Both the position numbers and the translations under genes were made by a program. Source: Reticulascus tulasneorum (lineage: Eukaryota > Ascomycota > Sordariomycetes > Glomerellales > Reticulascaceae). From it: a DNA stretch of 64,000 nucleotides. Location: the NCBI GenBank assembly GCA_001557505.1, contig LSAX01000005.1, positions 2,480,001-2,544,000 on the forward strand, given 5' to 3'. Position 1 is the first letter of the stretch, and every line of letters starts with the position of its first letter. The notes under the pieces are model-generated. The model worked only from the letters and a program-made list of their open reading frames with translations, had not been told where the DNA came from and did not search any database. This document shows positions 32,968-43,519 of the stretch, piece after piece.

Positions 32968-34650
32968 CTAGAGGGCGTCTGTCCCTTCCAAGATACCCAA
33001 CGCACCTCCCACCAAATGAAGGCTTCCCGTTACAAACGCCTGCATTGTCTCTCCTTCCGCGACATCCTTACTCAAACCACGCACGTGATTTAGAGCCTCT
33101 TCAATGGTGGGTATGACGTGCACCTTCGCGGAAGGATCTAGAGACGACCACTTCTCCGCGAACTGTTTTTGTACGGTCATGGATTCGATGGCTTTAGCGT
33201 CGTACTGGTGGTTGACGAAATCTATACATGGTTAGTTTCAGCACCAGCCAGGAGAACTAGAGCACTGTTACCTCGCTTATAGCCCGTTTCCGCATAAGTG
33301 ACATTAGTACAAAACACCACGTGGTCGAAGGCAGTGCCGTTTTCCTTCTTGGTGGTGGCGTACAGACCATCGAGGAAATCGATAGCTTCCGTCCGGCCTT
33401 GCTGGTTAAAGACCAGTACGCGGGGACCACGCCTACGTGTCTTGTCAGCTTGATTCGGTCGATTGGTTCGTAATGGCATACCTTTCCTCGCATTCTCCCA
33501 CGAACCATCTCGACGCCATCTTCAGACTGTCCGTTGTGTGTGCGCCATCCACAAGCCACACGACACTACCCTCGACCTTCACTTCGCACCTGCCTCGCCA
33601 GACTACCTGCTCCAGCCCGCTGATGAACTCGGTGGGAAGGCCATCGTCACGCCGCCTAAAAGAAGGGTCGACCTTTGCGATCGCCGTCTCTGCCAACGCG
33701 ATTGCCAGGCTAGCGTTCTTCAGTTGGAACTGCGCGTTCGGTCGGATCTTGACGCCCCGCAGCCTTGGGTCAATATCCAGTACCGTCAGCTCGACGTTCT
33801 TTTCCTCGGCTCTCCCCCTAAGCACCTCTACAGCCCCGGAAGACTGCCCGACAGTGAATGCGGGTGCACCATGCTTCATGATCCCACCTTTGTGCCATGC
33901 AATCTTCTCGACTGTATCTCCCAGTGCAAAGACGTGGTCAATCCCCAGCGTCGTAATGCCCGTCACAACCGGCTTTTCCACGATATTCGTCGCATCGTAC
34001 TCTCCGCCAAGGCCCGTCTCGAAGATGGCACAGTCCACGCCCTCCTGCGTGAAAACGTGAAAGCTCATCAGGGTCAGGTACCGCGAGTATATCGGTCTTG
34101 GGCCTGGCAACCCCTCCTCCACCGTGGATGCTGACGCCCCCAGCTTGTCCCACACCTCAAAGAAGTATTTTGCGAACAGTGTTTCGGAGATGGGCTGTGA
34201 ATTGATACGTATGCGTTCGCGGACGGCGACGAGGTGCGGGGATATAAGCAGGCCGATCTTGGACAGAGGGAGACCGGGGCCGCGGTATCGAGAGAGGATG
34301 GAGTCTACAAAGGCGCAAGTACTGCCTTTGCCTTTCGTGCCGGCTACGTGGATGACGTTGAGGCGGTCAATATCTGATGGCTGGCGCTGTTAGCTGCCAT
34401 CAAACGCATCCAGCAAGGGAGACCAACCAGGTAACCTATACGAGCGGCGTATGCACGCATTTCCGGGAGAGAAGTGTCGCGAGGCCTGAAACCCGCCTTA
34501 CGGCGAGCTTCTAGCACCGCGAAGGGCGTCTGGAGCGTGTTGAGCGCGTCAATCGCATCCTGCGAGCAATCATGTCAGCTTGTTGACGCGGTGTGTGTGG
34601 CTAACGGCCGAGGTCGGTCTGACATTGTAGGTCCTAGCTTGGGTTGCCAT
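32968..34650 (-). CDS. Folylpolyglutamate synthase paralogue, five exons
   Basis: Minus-strand exons 34650-34624, 34559-34428, 34380-33482, 33432-33272 and 33221-32968 give 490 residues. It starts MATQARTYNDAIDALNTLQT, which resembles yeast Met7 closely in layout, and continues to RIGYLPSDIDRLNVIHVAG. Family motifs are intact: AGTKGKGSTCAF, GLLISPHLVAVRERI, ETGLGGEYDATNI, LGIDHVFALGDTVEKIAWHK, WLVDGAHTTDSL, VTGSLHLVGGALGIL. Donors at exons 1 and 2 (GTCAGA, GTTGGT) are weak but frame and homology support them. Reaction as for the neighbouring copy. Which of the two is the main FPGS cannot be decided here; the intron-bearing copy with the Met7-like N-terminus is the better candidate. A presequence is not obvious at its start. 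Confidence 0.9.
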
Positions 34651-35153
34651 GGCTCTGCTCATGAGTTGCCTGCACAAGAGGATGCGACGGATAAGGCGAA
34701 ATGGTCGGGGAGAAACATGATGCATCAAGGAGGTGGTCGCAAGCTCGAAGGCATCGTGGAGGATGGAGCTCGGTGAGGCACAGATTACAGCTCTGCAGTA
34801 TGTCTTGGACTCTGCCCCACCTTCCCCTTCCGGGCATCATTGTTCAGACTGAGATACGGCTATGATTTTTACTCCCTTTGTTTGGACACTGGGATTGCGC
34901 TGTCATTCATTTTGGTCTCATAATTAACATTTGGTTTTCTTTTATTTTTATTTTTTGAGTTATTGCTTGCCGTCGTACTTAGTCCATACATTTCAAAGAT
35001 TTGAAAAGGGACTCCAGAGCCACTTGATCGAACCAGGACTAATAACTGCAAGTCTTTCTCTGATGATCTCCTCCTTCTCTCTATCTCTCTTGCGTGATAA
35101 GAAGCAGTCAGTCCACTTCGTTGCGCATCTAGCCAACAAATTGAATTGCAAGA
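34651..35153. other. Intergenic stretch, no gene seen
   Basis: About 500 bp, partly T-rich (around 34930-34960). It holds the promoter of the minus-strand FPGS copy and the 3' end of the minus-strand membrane protein gene. Confidence 0.45.
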
Positions 35154-36035
35154 TCAATCGTATTCAAGCTCGTCGACCTCGCATTCTCGCCTTGCGCGCA
35201 CCTTCCACGATGTAACCAGTCTCCGAGAGCCCCTGCGGTCTCGCTCCACGACAACTGCCATTGCTGCTGCGACTAGTCCTAGAGCCAAAATAAGGACCCT
35301 CGTGGCGGTCTCGCCGACACAAACACAACCCATTTCATTGTCAGGGTCGTCAAGACCCGGGAACGCGTGTAAGTCACATGCCCATGTCTCCAGATCGAGC
35401 TTGTATCCCATGTATGCACCATGACACAGGCCAGTGCAACTTGAGCGGTCTTCGGGTATGATGCGAGTGGGACTGAAGTGCGCAGACTGCGCGTGGATGT
35501 AGGTCAGGTAGACGAAGACAGCAATGGGGAAAATGTAGCAAATTTGAAACAAGGCATAGTAGCAGATACGCTGTACGCGAGTGCACTGAACATGTACGTA
35601 TCAGTGAGTGTTTTCTTTAAGCTGAAAAATGAAAACAAACTTGGGGAAGTAACTTGACAACTGTCCAACACTTGCAACCTGACAAGGGGGAAAGAGAAGC
35701 AAAGCAGCGATGGCGGCACGTACGTAGTATGGCCCCTTGGCGTTGAGGCGAATAGAGCAGACCATGACCAGAGACAAACAAAACTGATGGAGACAGCTGA
35801 CCACATGAGACCATTGTCGTGGCTAGAAAGCAGTTCGAATTCATATTTGTTTAACCAGTTGTCGGTCAGATTTGGGGCGGATATACCTAGAGAACTCCGG
35901 TACTCGTCCAGAGGATCCCACCAAGCGTACGCCGAAACACCCTTGAAGACAAGTGCGAGGAGAGAGAGCAGGGCGAGAAGGAGGCTGGTGAGAAGGAGAA
36001 ACCGCAGATTGGGGTCTAAGAGGCCATACAGGCCC
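35154..36035 (-). CDS. Four-pass fungal membrane protein, start unresolved
   Basis: The 3' exon is 35585-35154 (143 residues, acceptor CAG at 35586-35588). The upstream exon runs from roughly 36035 to about 35720 and is open without any in-frame ATG. A start in another small exon (one candidate is the ATG near 36077, needing a very short 38-nt intron) is therefore likely. Predicted membrane helices are FLLLTSLLLALLSLLALVF, LMWSAVSISFVCLWSW, a segment around FQICYIFPIAVFVYLTYI, and VLILALGLVAAAMAVVV. A loop between helices 3 and 4 has five to six cysteines (SSCTGLCHG, TWACDLHAFPG, GCVCVG), suggesting an extracellular disulphide loop. The layout resembles fungal four-TM plasma-membrane proteins, but I cannot name a family. 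The donor of the intron is ambiguous (GTGCCG keeps frame; GTACGT does not). Confidence 0.55.
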
Positions 36036-36980
36036 TGTTCTTTTGTGTGAAGTCCACGAATAACTGCGATACGGGCATGGTTGATGGAATGAGATTGGAT
36101 GGAAACTGAAGTTGCGTGCTACAATGGGGGACTAAGACAAGTGCCGTAGGTTGTCACTACGACCAGACGTCCTTGGAAGTAGATTGGCTTTGGGAAGGGA
36201 AGTTTTAAACAGAACAGCAAGGGAACAGAAAACAAGGAAAGACAAAGCCTTGGTCTCTGGTGAAAGCTTCTGCCTCACCTTTTGTATTCCTTGATGTTAG
36301 TTGTTGGTTTGGCTAGGTGTTAGCTGTGGCTGTGGCTGTTGGTTTTCTGAGGCACCAATAGAAAGCCAACTTAGTGGCGGTTCGGGTCTGGGTCTGGGTC
36401 TGGTCGGCCAGGCCAGGCCATATTGATCCGATTTATAGAGGGGACTGAGTTTGGCAATGGGGTATCATAAAGGCGGCTGATGTGGCTGCAATACGCCATA
36501 GTCATCAAAACCTGTCATAATCAAGTGAAATTCGATGTTTCTAGCGACATATGTAAGTGTTCGATCCTAACATCTAAGGAACACAATCCGGGAATGCACT
36601 TCAAGGCAGGCCGCCGAAGGATCTGAAATTCCGAAAGCAGAATCTAGCTGGTCTTCCGGTGCCTACTTCCACCAATGCCAAGCAACCCTCAGGGCAGCAA
36701 TCCGTCCTCACGTTGAGCTGTGGAGGGGAATCAAGTCGAGATGGGTGATGGTTGACGAAGGCTCTCTCCACGGCCCGACGCCCCGCTGTGACATGAGCAA
36801 AGAGGAGCTGCGAATGCGGTTCCGGCAAAACTTTCCCCCGCGGACACGGGCCACCGCAAAAATTTGTTTTTAAGGGTCGCGCCTCGTAAATCTTCTCAGA
36901 AAATTTCACCTGCAAGAATAGTTCACTCCCATCCTCCAGGTAGGTTCTAACCTCAAAGGCATGACCGCCCTGCTCGCCGT

Positions 36981-37034
36981 CAGATCTGAGCTGAGTTCGT
37001 TGCAATGGTATTTCCGCAGACCAGCTCAGATCTG
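36981..37034. repeat. 13-bp perfect inverted repeat with 28-nt loop
   Basis: CAGATCTGAGCTG at 36981-36993 is the exact reverse complement of CAGCTCAGATCTG at 37022-37034. The arms could form a hairpin in RNA or DNA. The arms also contain BglII-type and SacI-like palindromic cores. It lies between two unexplained minus-strand frames. Confidence 0.85.
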
Positions 37035-37368
37035 CAAGCTCCCTTCGGTAAGTTCGTGTTGTGTTCTCTTTACAAAATTTGTCCCAACCTTCACATGATT
37101 TAAACCTATCCCCACTTCGCAGTTTCCACGCAAGCCGTCGCCACGAGCTTTTTCAGACGCGCGATGAGCGACCTCTGCCCTTCCTTGGAAGTATGATTTT
37201 GGTTGAAAATGACATCTTTTGTTCGTCCAAGCTTTTGGAGAACGTTTACTGATCTCCGGCCATTCTAGTACAGCATATTGTTGGATCTCCCAATTGCACC
37301 ATATTACAAATAGAGAGTCTGTCAAGCTAGAGAACTGTTGGAAAGCATGAAGATGCGGATGTGCAGCA

Positions 37369-37481
37369 GCGGTAGTAGCGCTGTACGCCGGCACTCCCAG
37401 CGAGCTGCAGAGACCATCAATAAATTCTATGCTAGGGGCTAGGAAGCGGCGGTAGTAGCGCTGGATGCCGGCACTCCCAGC
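37369..37481. repeat. Pair of 33-bp direct repeats
   Basis: GCGGTAGTAGCGCTG...GCCGGCACTCCCAGC occurs at 37369-37401 and again at 37449-37481. The copies differ at two positions in the middle. The spacing between copies is 47 bp. No family of elements is recognised. Confidence 0.85.
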
Positions 37482-37728
37482 TGCTGACGCTCCCTTCATA
37501 CTGCTAGCAAGGCAGCCCGCAGACTGAGAAGAAGTCCAGGGAGCAACAGCTGCGCTGTTGACCCTGAGGGGGTTTGTTATATCTAGCATCTTCACACGTG
37601 AGCAAGCACATGGAGCTTGCTCCATAGCAGATAGCAGGTAGTAGGCCTCTAGGGCGCAAAGACAGACAGCACACTACAAAAATAAAATTCAACACAAATC
37701 ATACTCTGGAACATCTTTGTTCGCCACC

Positions 37729-37989
37729 ATGTCAGGCCGTATACTGTCTCCACTGGTGCCGGGGATGAAGAGCGTCGTATTGACGTTTAGCTCTGGTGCG
37801 ACGGCGGACCATTGGACTGAGGAAGTGTTCGACATTGACGAAACTTGCATTCAGGCAGCCAAAGGAGAGAAGCCGACCGCATCCGACGTCTACTACGCGG
37901 CTAAAACGCTGGGCGAGAAGGAGGCATGGAAGTTTGTGAAAGAGAAGAAGCCAAGCTTTGTGCTCAATACCGTGCTGCCGACTTTGTAG
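37729..37989 (+). pseudogene. Truncated NAD(P)-dependent reductase (extended SDR, Gre2/aldehyde-reductase type)
   Basis: An ATG in good context (CACCATGTC) opens 86 residues matching the middle of fungal GRE2/dihydroflavonol-reductase-like enzymes: KSVVLTFSSGATA (the conserved VVxTSS strand) and VYYAAKTLGEKEAWKFVKE (catalytic YxxxK), then KKPSFVLNTVLPTL and a stop. The family needs an N-terminal Rossmann half (absent here; upstream sequence is repeats) and about 150 further C-terminal residues. Downstream, another frame stays open (37926-38219, RVANGRAEEVLGRVKGG) but does not resemble the expected continuation. I read it as a relic of a larger gene. An alternative is a short transcribed orphan, since the small frame has a clean start and stop. 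Confidence 0.65.
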
Positions 37990-39127
37990 GACATGGAAGG
38001 GACATGAGTCGAGTCGCCAATGGGCGTGCTGAGGAGGTTTTGGGACGAGTCAAGGGAGGCAAGGGGTGGACGGATTTAGAGGAGAATGTGAGAGATTCTA
38101 CGTCCGTATTCGACAGTATAAATAAGCAGACCTCCCCCCGGGGAGATGTAGTAGCTTCTGCGAATTACAGATATGAGGCAGTCGGTCCCGATAGATCAGT
38201 CAACGCCGATGTACTTTGAAGGTACTTTGTTCTTGACATATTGATGACATGAGCTTGTTGGACCATCAAGTGTTTTGAACAAGGCGAAGACACTGTCGGC
38301 CGCTGCCTACCTTACCTACCTAACCTAGCGCCATCAAGATGGCAAAAAGCCAATGTGACCTGTGCATTGTCGCTGCGTGGCTGCCTTGATTCTTGACTTC
38401 CATCCAGCTGCTTTGGTTAATAAGGTTTCGTTTGAGGTGCTGAAGTGGGGAGAAGGACCCGTCAGCGGCATCGGCTCGGCCCATATGGACCCTTACTCTC
38501 GGCCAGCCTCGACCTCCGATCCGCGTGTCGGTCACCGAGATGACTCAGATGTTGGGTCCATACCCGACGATTCGCACGAACGCCCTGGAAAGCGGCAGAC
38601 GCCGCCATAACATCATCAACACACCGCCTGGGAGCCAAGGCCACGCATTGGGCAGGTCGTTGGGAAGGGCGTTTGTGGGGCATTTTGACTAGCTACCTGG
38701 TAGTCTCGTTCCGCTAAGGCACGGGGTTACTGCACGCTGGAAATGGGTTCGTGTTGGGGTCGCTTGCCGAGTCGGCAAATCGGCATCCAAACCACTGCAC
38801 CAACATTGTGAAAGTGACAGTGAGAAACCCCACTTTCCGACCTAGCTTCACGATTTTTTTGATGCGGATGATGCGAAATGAGATGCCGGTCGTGGGCGGC
38901 AACCATGACGATGACACTTTTGTCTTCGGCCGACCCCGAACCCTACCTTTCTCGTCCCATGATATCTTTGCTCTGGAGATGTCTAATCGACGGCACATAC
39001 GCATTCGGCACTCACCACTAGCATTTCCCTCTCATCTGAAATTTTGAATACCACCTGGGAATCGGGGTTATTTTTTGGGCGCCGAGTACGGAGCCCCTCG
39101 TTGACGAACGCATTCACCAAGATACAG
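37990..39127. other. Intergenic stretch, no gene seen
   Basis: About 1.1 kb before the MFS gene. Short frames only. A run of CTACCTTACCTACCTAACCT-like words lies near 38310-38330. The MFS frame remains open upstream to 39044 but only with a TTG start. Confidence 0.45.
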
Positions 39128-40915
39128 ATGACGGGGAGGGGAGATCGGGAGGTTCTCGACGACGAGAAGATTGAAGATGTTGAACGGGCTGTTGACCGGG
39201 ATGCATCGAGCAGCAGCACCGAGTCGGTGACGGCAGCAAGCACTCACGAAAACACGGCAGTCACGGCCAAGGACGTTCAAGGCCCGCAGGTAGACGAAGA
39301 ACCCGAAGCTGGGCGGACGAAGCTGGAGACCACCCTCGTCGTCGGCTCTCTCGCCGCCGCCCTGTTCCTGGCAGCTCTCGACATCACCATCATCGCGACG
39401 GCTGTGCCGACAATATCGCAGGAGTTCAACTCGAACGTGGGCTACATATGGATCGGCAGCGCATACATGCTGGCGAGCGCCGCTTTCGTGCCGACATGGG
39501 GCAAGATATCCGACATCTGGGGCCGGAAGCCCATCATGTTGTTCGGCGTCGGCATATTCTGGATCGGCTCGCTGCTCTGTGGCTTGAGCAATAGCATGGC
39601 CATGCTCATCGCGGCGCGGGCGATCCAAGGCGTGGGCGGCGGCGGGATCATCATCTTGGTCAACATCTGCATCAGCGATCTCTTCTCCATGCGCCAGCGG
39701 GGCGTCTACTTTGGCGTGATGGGCATGGTGTGGGCCGTCGCGTCGGCCATCGGACCACTCGTGGGCGGTGTGTTCACCACCAAAGTCACATGGCGGTGGT
39801 GCTTTTACATCAACCTGCCGATCTCCGGGGTTGGCTTCGTGGTTATGTTCTTCGTCCTCAAGTTGCACAACCCTCGCACATCGATGGACAAGGGCCTGGC
39901 CGCCATTGATTGGATCGGCAGTCTGACCATCATCGGCGGCACCCTCATGGTACTCCTTGGGCTGGAGTTTGGCGGCGTCACGCACCCCTGGGGCTCGCCG
40001 ACCGTCGTTTGCTTGATAGTATTCGGCCTAGTCGCCATCGGCCTCTTTATTGTCAACGAGTGGAAGTTCGCCAGGTACCCGGTGATTCCCCTTCGACTGT
40101 TCCACGATCGATCGAACGTCGCAGCGTTCGCCACGGCTTTCTGCCATGGCTCTGTCTTTGTTTCCGGGAGCTACTGGTTGCCGCTGTACTTCCAGGGCGT
40201 CCTTGGCACATCATCTCTCCTCTCTGGTGTCTACCTCCTGCCATATGTCCTTTCCCTTTCCTTGGTCTCCGCCGCCGCGGGAGTTCTGATCAGAAAGACT
40301 GGAAACTACGTCTGGGGCATTGTCGGAGGCATGGCAATCACAGTGGTGGGCTTTGGTCTATTCATCAACCTGCCGCCAAATGCAAATTTCACCAAGATCG
40401 TCTTGTACCAGATTGTTGCGGGCATCGGCATCGGCCCCAACTTCCAGTCGCCGCTCATTGCGCTTCAGACGACCGTCGAGCCACGTGACATTGCGTCGGC
40501 GACGTCCACTTTCGGATTCATTCGCCAGATTGCGACAGCCGTGTCCGTCGTGATTGGCGGCGTCGTATTCAACAACGAAATGCAGAAACAGCACCCGTAC
40601 CTCTTGGAAAAGCTTGGACCGGAACTGGCAGAGTCTCTCTCAGGATCAAACGCGGCGTCCAACGTCGCCGCAGTGGCGGACTTGCAGGGAGAGGAGGGCA
40701 GAGTTGCCAAGGGGGCGTATCTGACCAGTTTGCGGGTCATGTACATCGTCTACGTTGCATTTGCCGCTGCGGGCCTCTTGACGAGCTTGTTCATCCGGCA
40801 GACGAGGCTCAGCAAGGACCACAAGGAGCATCAGACCGGTTTGAAGACTCTACGGAGTCGGGAGGATAAAAAGGTGCAGGACGGCGAAAAGGGGGTAGTC
40901 GCCACTGACTCTTAG
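39128..40915 (+). CDS. MFS drug:H+ antiporter-like transporter (14 TM, DHA2 type)
   Basis: A single frame of 595 residues from ATG 39128. The N-terminal about 60 residues are acidic and cytosolic. The first helix starts at LVVGSLAAALFLAALDITII, with the DHA2 motif LDxTIxxTAxPTI. Motif A is present in loop 2-3 (GKISDIWGRKPIM), and the antiporter motif C in helix 5 (GPLVGGVFT). About 14 hydrophobic helices can be counted, ending before the Lys-rich cytosolic tail (RLSKDHKEHQTG). Family members export toxins, drugs or secondary metabolites through the plasma membrane using the proton gradient. No biosynthetic cluster adjoins it, so substrate is unknown. There are no introns, and the protein is full length for the family. 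Confidence 0.93.
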   Translation: MTGRGDREVLDDEKIEDVERAVDRDASSSSTESVTAASTHENTAVTAKDVQGPQVDEEPEAGRTKLETTLVVGSLAAALFLAALDITIIATAVPTISQEFNSNVGYIWIGSAYMLASAAFVPTWGKISDIWGRKPIMLFGVGIFWIGSLLCGLSNSMAMLIAARAIQGVGGGGIIILVNICISDLFSMRQRGVYFGVMGMVWAVASAIGPLVGGVFTTKVTWRWCFYINLPISGVGFVVMFFVLKLHNPRTSMDKGLAAIDWIGSLTIIGGTLMVLLGLEFGGVTHPWGSPTVVCLIVFGLVAIGLFIVNEWKFARYPVIPLRLFHDRSNVAAFATAFCHGSVFVSGSYWLPLYFQGVLGTSSLLSGVYLLPYVLSLSLVSAAAGVLIRKTGNYVWGIVGGMAITVVGFGLFINLPPNANFTKIVLYQIVAGIGIGPNFQSPLIALQTTVEPRDIASATSTFGFIRQIATAVSVVIGGVVFNNEMQKQHPYLLEKLGPELAESLSGSNAASNVAAVADLQGEEGRVAKGAYLTSLRVMYIVYVAFAAAGLLTSLFIRQTRLSKDHKEHQTGLKTLRSREDKKVQDGEKGVVATDS

Positions 40916-42289
40916 CTGCGTTCCAGGCGTTCCAACTCATTGGGCGGAGCCGAGGAGCGAGATCTTATAGGGTTTTACGCTGAGCCTTTGATTCAACATG
41001 GCTCAATTCATTGTACACTTGCGATATCCGTGTTCGGCGAGGCTTCGCCTGCAAAAGCATTTTTGGTTACGGATCACGGTTTCTCGTATCTGCCGATATT
41101 GAGTCCCGCATTGCGTTTGCATGGCGTTCAATAGGGGCGGCTTGCTATTCACACATGTATATACGCATCATGTCTAAAAACTACTTGAATATCTAATATT
41201 TCTGTCCTGCACGGCACAATCACTTCTATCCTAGAATGACTCGTTTGAAGCTTGATCGACAAGAAACCTCTTCCTCCATCCAATCATCCGGGCTCCCTTC
41301 GACCTTCCCACATAAGTAACGGACAAGTCTCGGACAATCGTGTTATCTTCTAGTCTCAACATGCGATAGGTTCTTGTCATATATCATATTCTCCCAGGGC
41401 CGATCAAGTTTACTCAATTGGACTATGCATTGGCACATGACGAACACTATTTAAGTAAGTACTACGCTGAAGGTGGTCAGCTCCACCTGGTTGGAGGTTT
41501 CAGCTTATTAGCATATTCTTCAAACCACCTCACATAAAGTTGTCATTAACTTTAAGTTCTTGCTTGAAGACAAGGTTTTTGGCTGGTTTCATACTGTCAA
41601 GCTCAAGCAGAGTACTATACCCCCATTGTAACCGCATCTCCTGGGCCTACAAAACATCGCCGACCTCGTCTCCATTCACCCGGGAGGTTGAACGACGTAG
41701 CACCGAGTACGACCTACGAGGCTTTCGCAGCGACAAAAAAGGAATTGTGCGGCAAACGTCTCCGATCTGACACATTCGGCTTAGTCTATCGTTCTCTTCT
41801 GGCCCGCCCCCCGAGAAACAGGTGCGGGGCCTGATCAGCGGAGAATTTTCCGATCTATCCTGGAGAAACATACCGATTCTGGGACGGAGTTCCGGAAAGA
41901 TATGTTGCGTAAAGTCTGTTTGTTTCTGAAAACTTAATTCACATCTTCCAACTACAAGACTATGCGATGAGGGCAACGATGCTTATTGACTTCGCATATG
42001 ACGAACGACCTGCAGCTGCTCCGAGTTGCAGAACGCGCTCAGCTGCCAGTGTGAATCTAGTTGCAAGACTCCCGAGCCGGAAAACTGGAGCGGTGTCACC
42101 GCCGGAGCGAATCCCGAAGTTCGTAGCCATGCAACCCAATACATGCGGAATCATCTCGTCCGCTCTCAAGCTGCCCTAAACCCATCACACGGTCGAGCAG
42201 CTGATGGTGCTCATGGCGCTATAAAAGTCGACGAGTTCCTTGCCTGCTGGTGCCAGTTTGGCACACGATTCAGCTTTAAATTTAACTCA
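40916..42289. promoter_or_regulatory. Intergenic region and promoter of the CE1 gene, TATA box at 42220
   Basis: About 1.4 kb without a supported gene. A TATAAAA motif lies at 42220-42226, 64 bp before the esterase ATG at 42290. The esterase frame is open upstream to 42026 without a better start, and the signal peptide begins at 42290, so the upstream part is leader. No clear XlnR-type GGCTAA site was found by eye. Confidence 0.55.
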
Positions 42290-43519
42290 ATGGCATTCCT
42301 TAAACGAGTCGTGTCCGCCCTTACGGCCTTCGTCGCCTTGGCACAAGGCGAGGCGATCATGAAGCGCGCCTCCCTTCAACAGGTGACTAACTTCGGCGCA
42401 AACACGTCAGGATCGAAAATGTACATCTACGTCCCCAACACCGTTTCGAGCAACCCGGCCATCATCGTCGCCATCCACTACTGCTCCGGCACCGCCCAAG
42501 CATACTACTCCGGCACGCCTTATGCGCAACTATCCGACCAATACGGCTTCATCGTTATCTACCCTGAGTCTCCCTACAGCGGGACCTGCTGGGATGTCTC
42601 GTCGACGGCGGCGCTCACTCATAACGGCGGCGCCGACAGTAACTCCATCGCTAATATGGTCACATACGCCTTGCAAAGATATAATGGCGACGCTAGCCGT
42701 GTCTTTGTAACTGGGACGTCTTCCGGCGCCATGATGACCGTACGCCCCCGGGTCTTCTTCTATCGCGTCATCTAACCGTATCTAGAACGTCCTTGCAGCA
42801 ACCTACCCCGAAATGTTCGCCGCCGGCGTTGTTTACGCCGGTGTTCCGGCTGGGTGCTTCTACACCGGCACCGTCAATGGATGGAACAGCACTTGCAGCC
42901 TCGGTGCTTCCATTGCATCCCAACAGCTGTGGGCACAGACTGCTTTGGATATGTACCCTGGCTACTCCGGTGAGCGCCCTCGACTTCAGATATACCATGG
43001 CAGCAATGATATGACGCTGTATCCGCAAAACTACAACGAGACAATCAAGCAGTGGACAGGCGTGTTCGGGTACAGCCTCACGCCGCAGCAGATACTGCCC
43101 AACTCACCAAGTTCCCCGTGGACGAAGTTCGTGTATGGCCCGAACCTGCAAGGGATCTATGGCACGGGCATAACGCACAGCATCCCGGTTCAGGGGATAG
43201 AAGATCTAAAGTGGTTTGGAATTATTGTAGGTTCAAGCCGATTGATGCGATTAGGGTCGCTAATGATGAATAGGGCGGCCCAACTTCTTCCACATCTACC
43301 ACTCGCCCTGCTACTAGCACGACAACAAAGACCCCCACAACCACGAGTGCCCCTAACAGCACGACGACAACGACCACCACTGCCCCGACAACGACACAGG
43401 GTGGCTGCACGACTGCTCGATATGGTCAATGCGGTGGGAAAAGCTTCGACGGCTGCACGATTTGCGCTGCGCCTTTTACTTGCAAATTCTCGAACGACTG
43501 GTATTCTCAGTGTCTGTAG
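42290..43519 (+). CDS. CE1 acetylxylan/feruloyl-type esterase with C-terminal CBM1
   Basis: Exons 42290-42739, 42786-43226 and 43274-43519 give 378 residues. Signal peptide [20 protein letters not shown]. The catalytic domain (about 27-297) has the nucleophile elbow GTSSGAM with Ser144, the oxyanion-region IHYCSG, and a GITHSIPV segment with a candidate catalytic His. It matches polyhydroxybutyrate-depolymerase-like fungal acetylxylan esterases (CE1). A Thr/Ser/Pro-rich linker (about 298-340) leads to a CBM1 of about 37 residues with CGG, four cysteines and the aromatic residues of the cellulose-binding face (YGQCGG, WYSQCL). The third intron border is the junction of catalytic domain and linker. 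Secreted, acts on xylan side groups while anchored to cellulose. Acetyl versus feruloyl specificity cannot be told from sequence alone. Confidence 0.92.

Larger units (their letters stand above)
36036..37728. other. Gene-poor stretch with short repeats
   Basis: About 1.7 kb. It contains a (GGGTCT)3 microsatellite near 36384-36402, a 13-bp inverted repeat (36981-37034) and a pair of 33-bp direct repeats (37369-37481). Two minus-strand frames (37026-37625, which begins with ATG, and 36601-37005, which begins with TTG) have no recognisable domain. They could belong to one degenerate gene, since the frames lie end to end, but I cannot support a function. Confidence 0.4.

Noticed and set aside
36601..37005. 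134-residue minus-strand frame with several cysteines
   Set aside because: It starts with TTG, no signal peptide or recognised domain, and no exon joins to the neighbouring frame could be justified.
37026..37625. 199-residue ATG-started minus-strand frame
   Set aside because: It spans the direct repeats, has no family resemblance and no continuation; kept only as a note in the gene-poor stretch.
39044..39127. Upstream TTG start for the MFS transporter
   Set aside because: Eukaryotic nuclear genes rarely start at TTG and an ATG is available at 39128 ahead of the first helix.
39068..39985. 305-residue minus-strand frame
   Set aside because: Antisense to the MFS gene and His/Asp/Ala-biased as expected from the reverse complement of a GC-rich membrane protein gene.
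42026..42289. Upstream in-frame extension of the CE1 esterase
   Set aside because: A TATA box at 42220 and a clean signal peptide starting at 42290 show that this part is promoter and leader.
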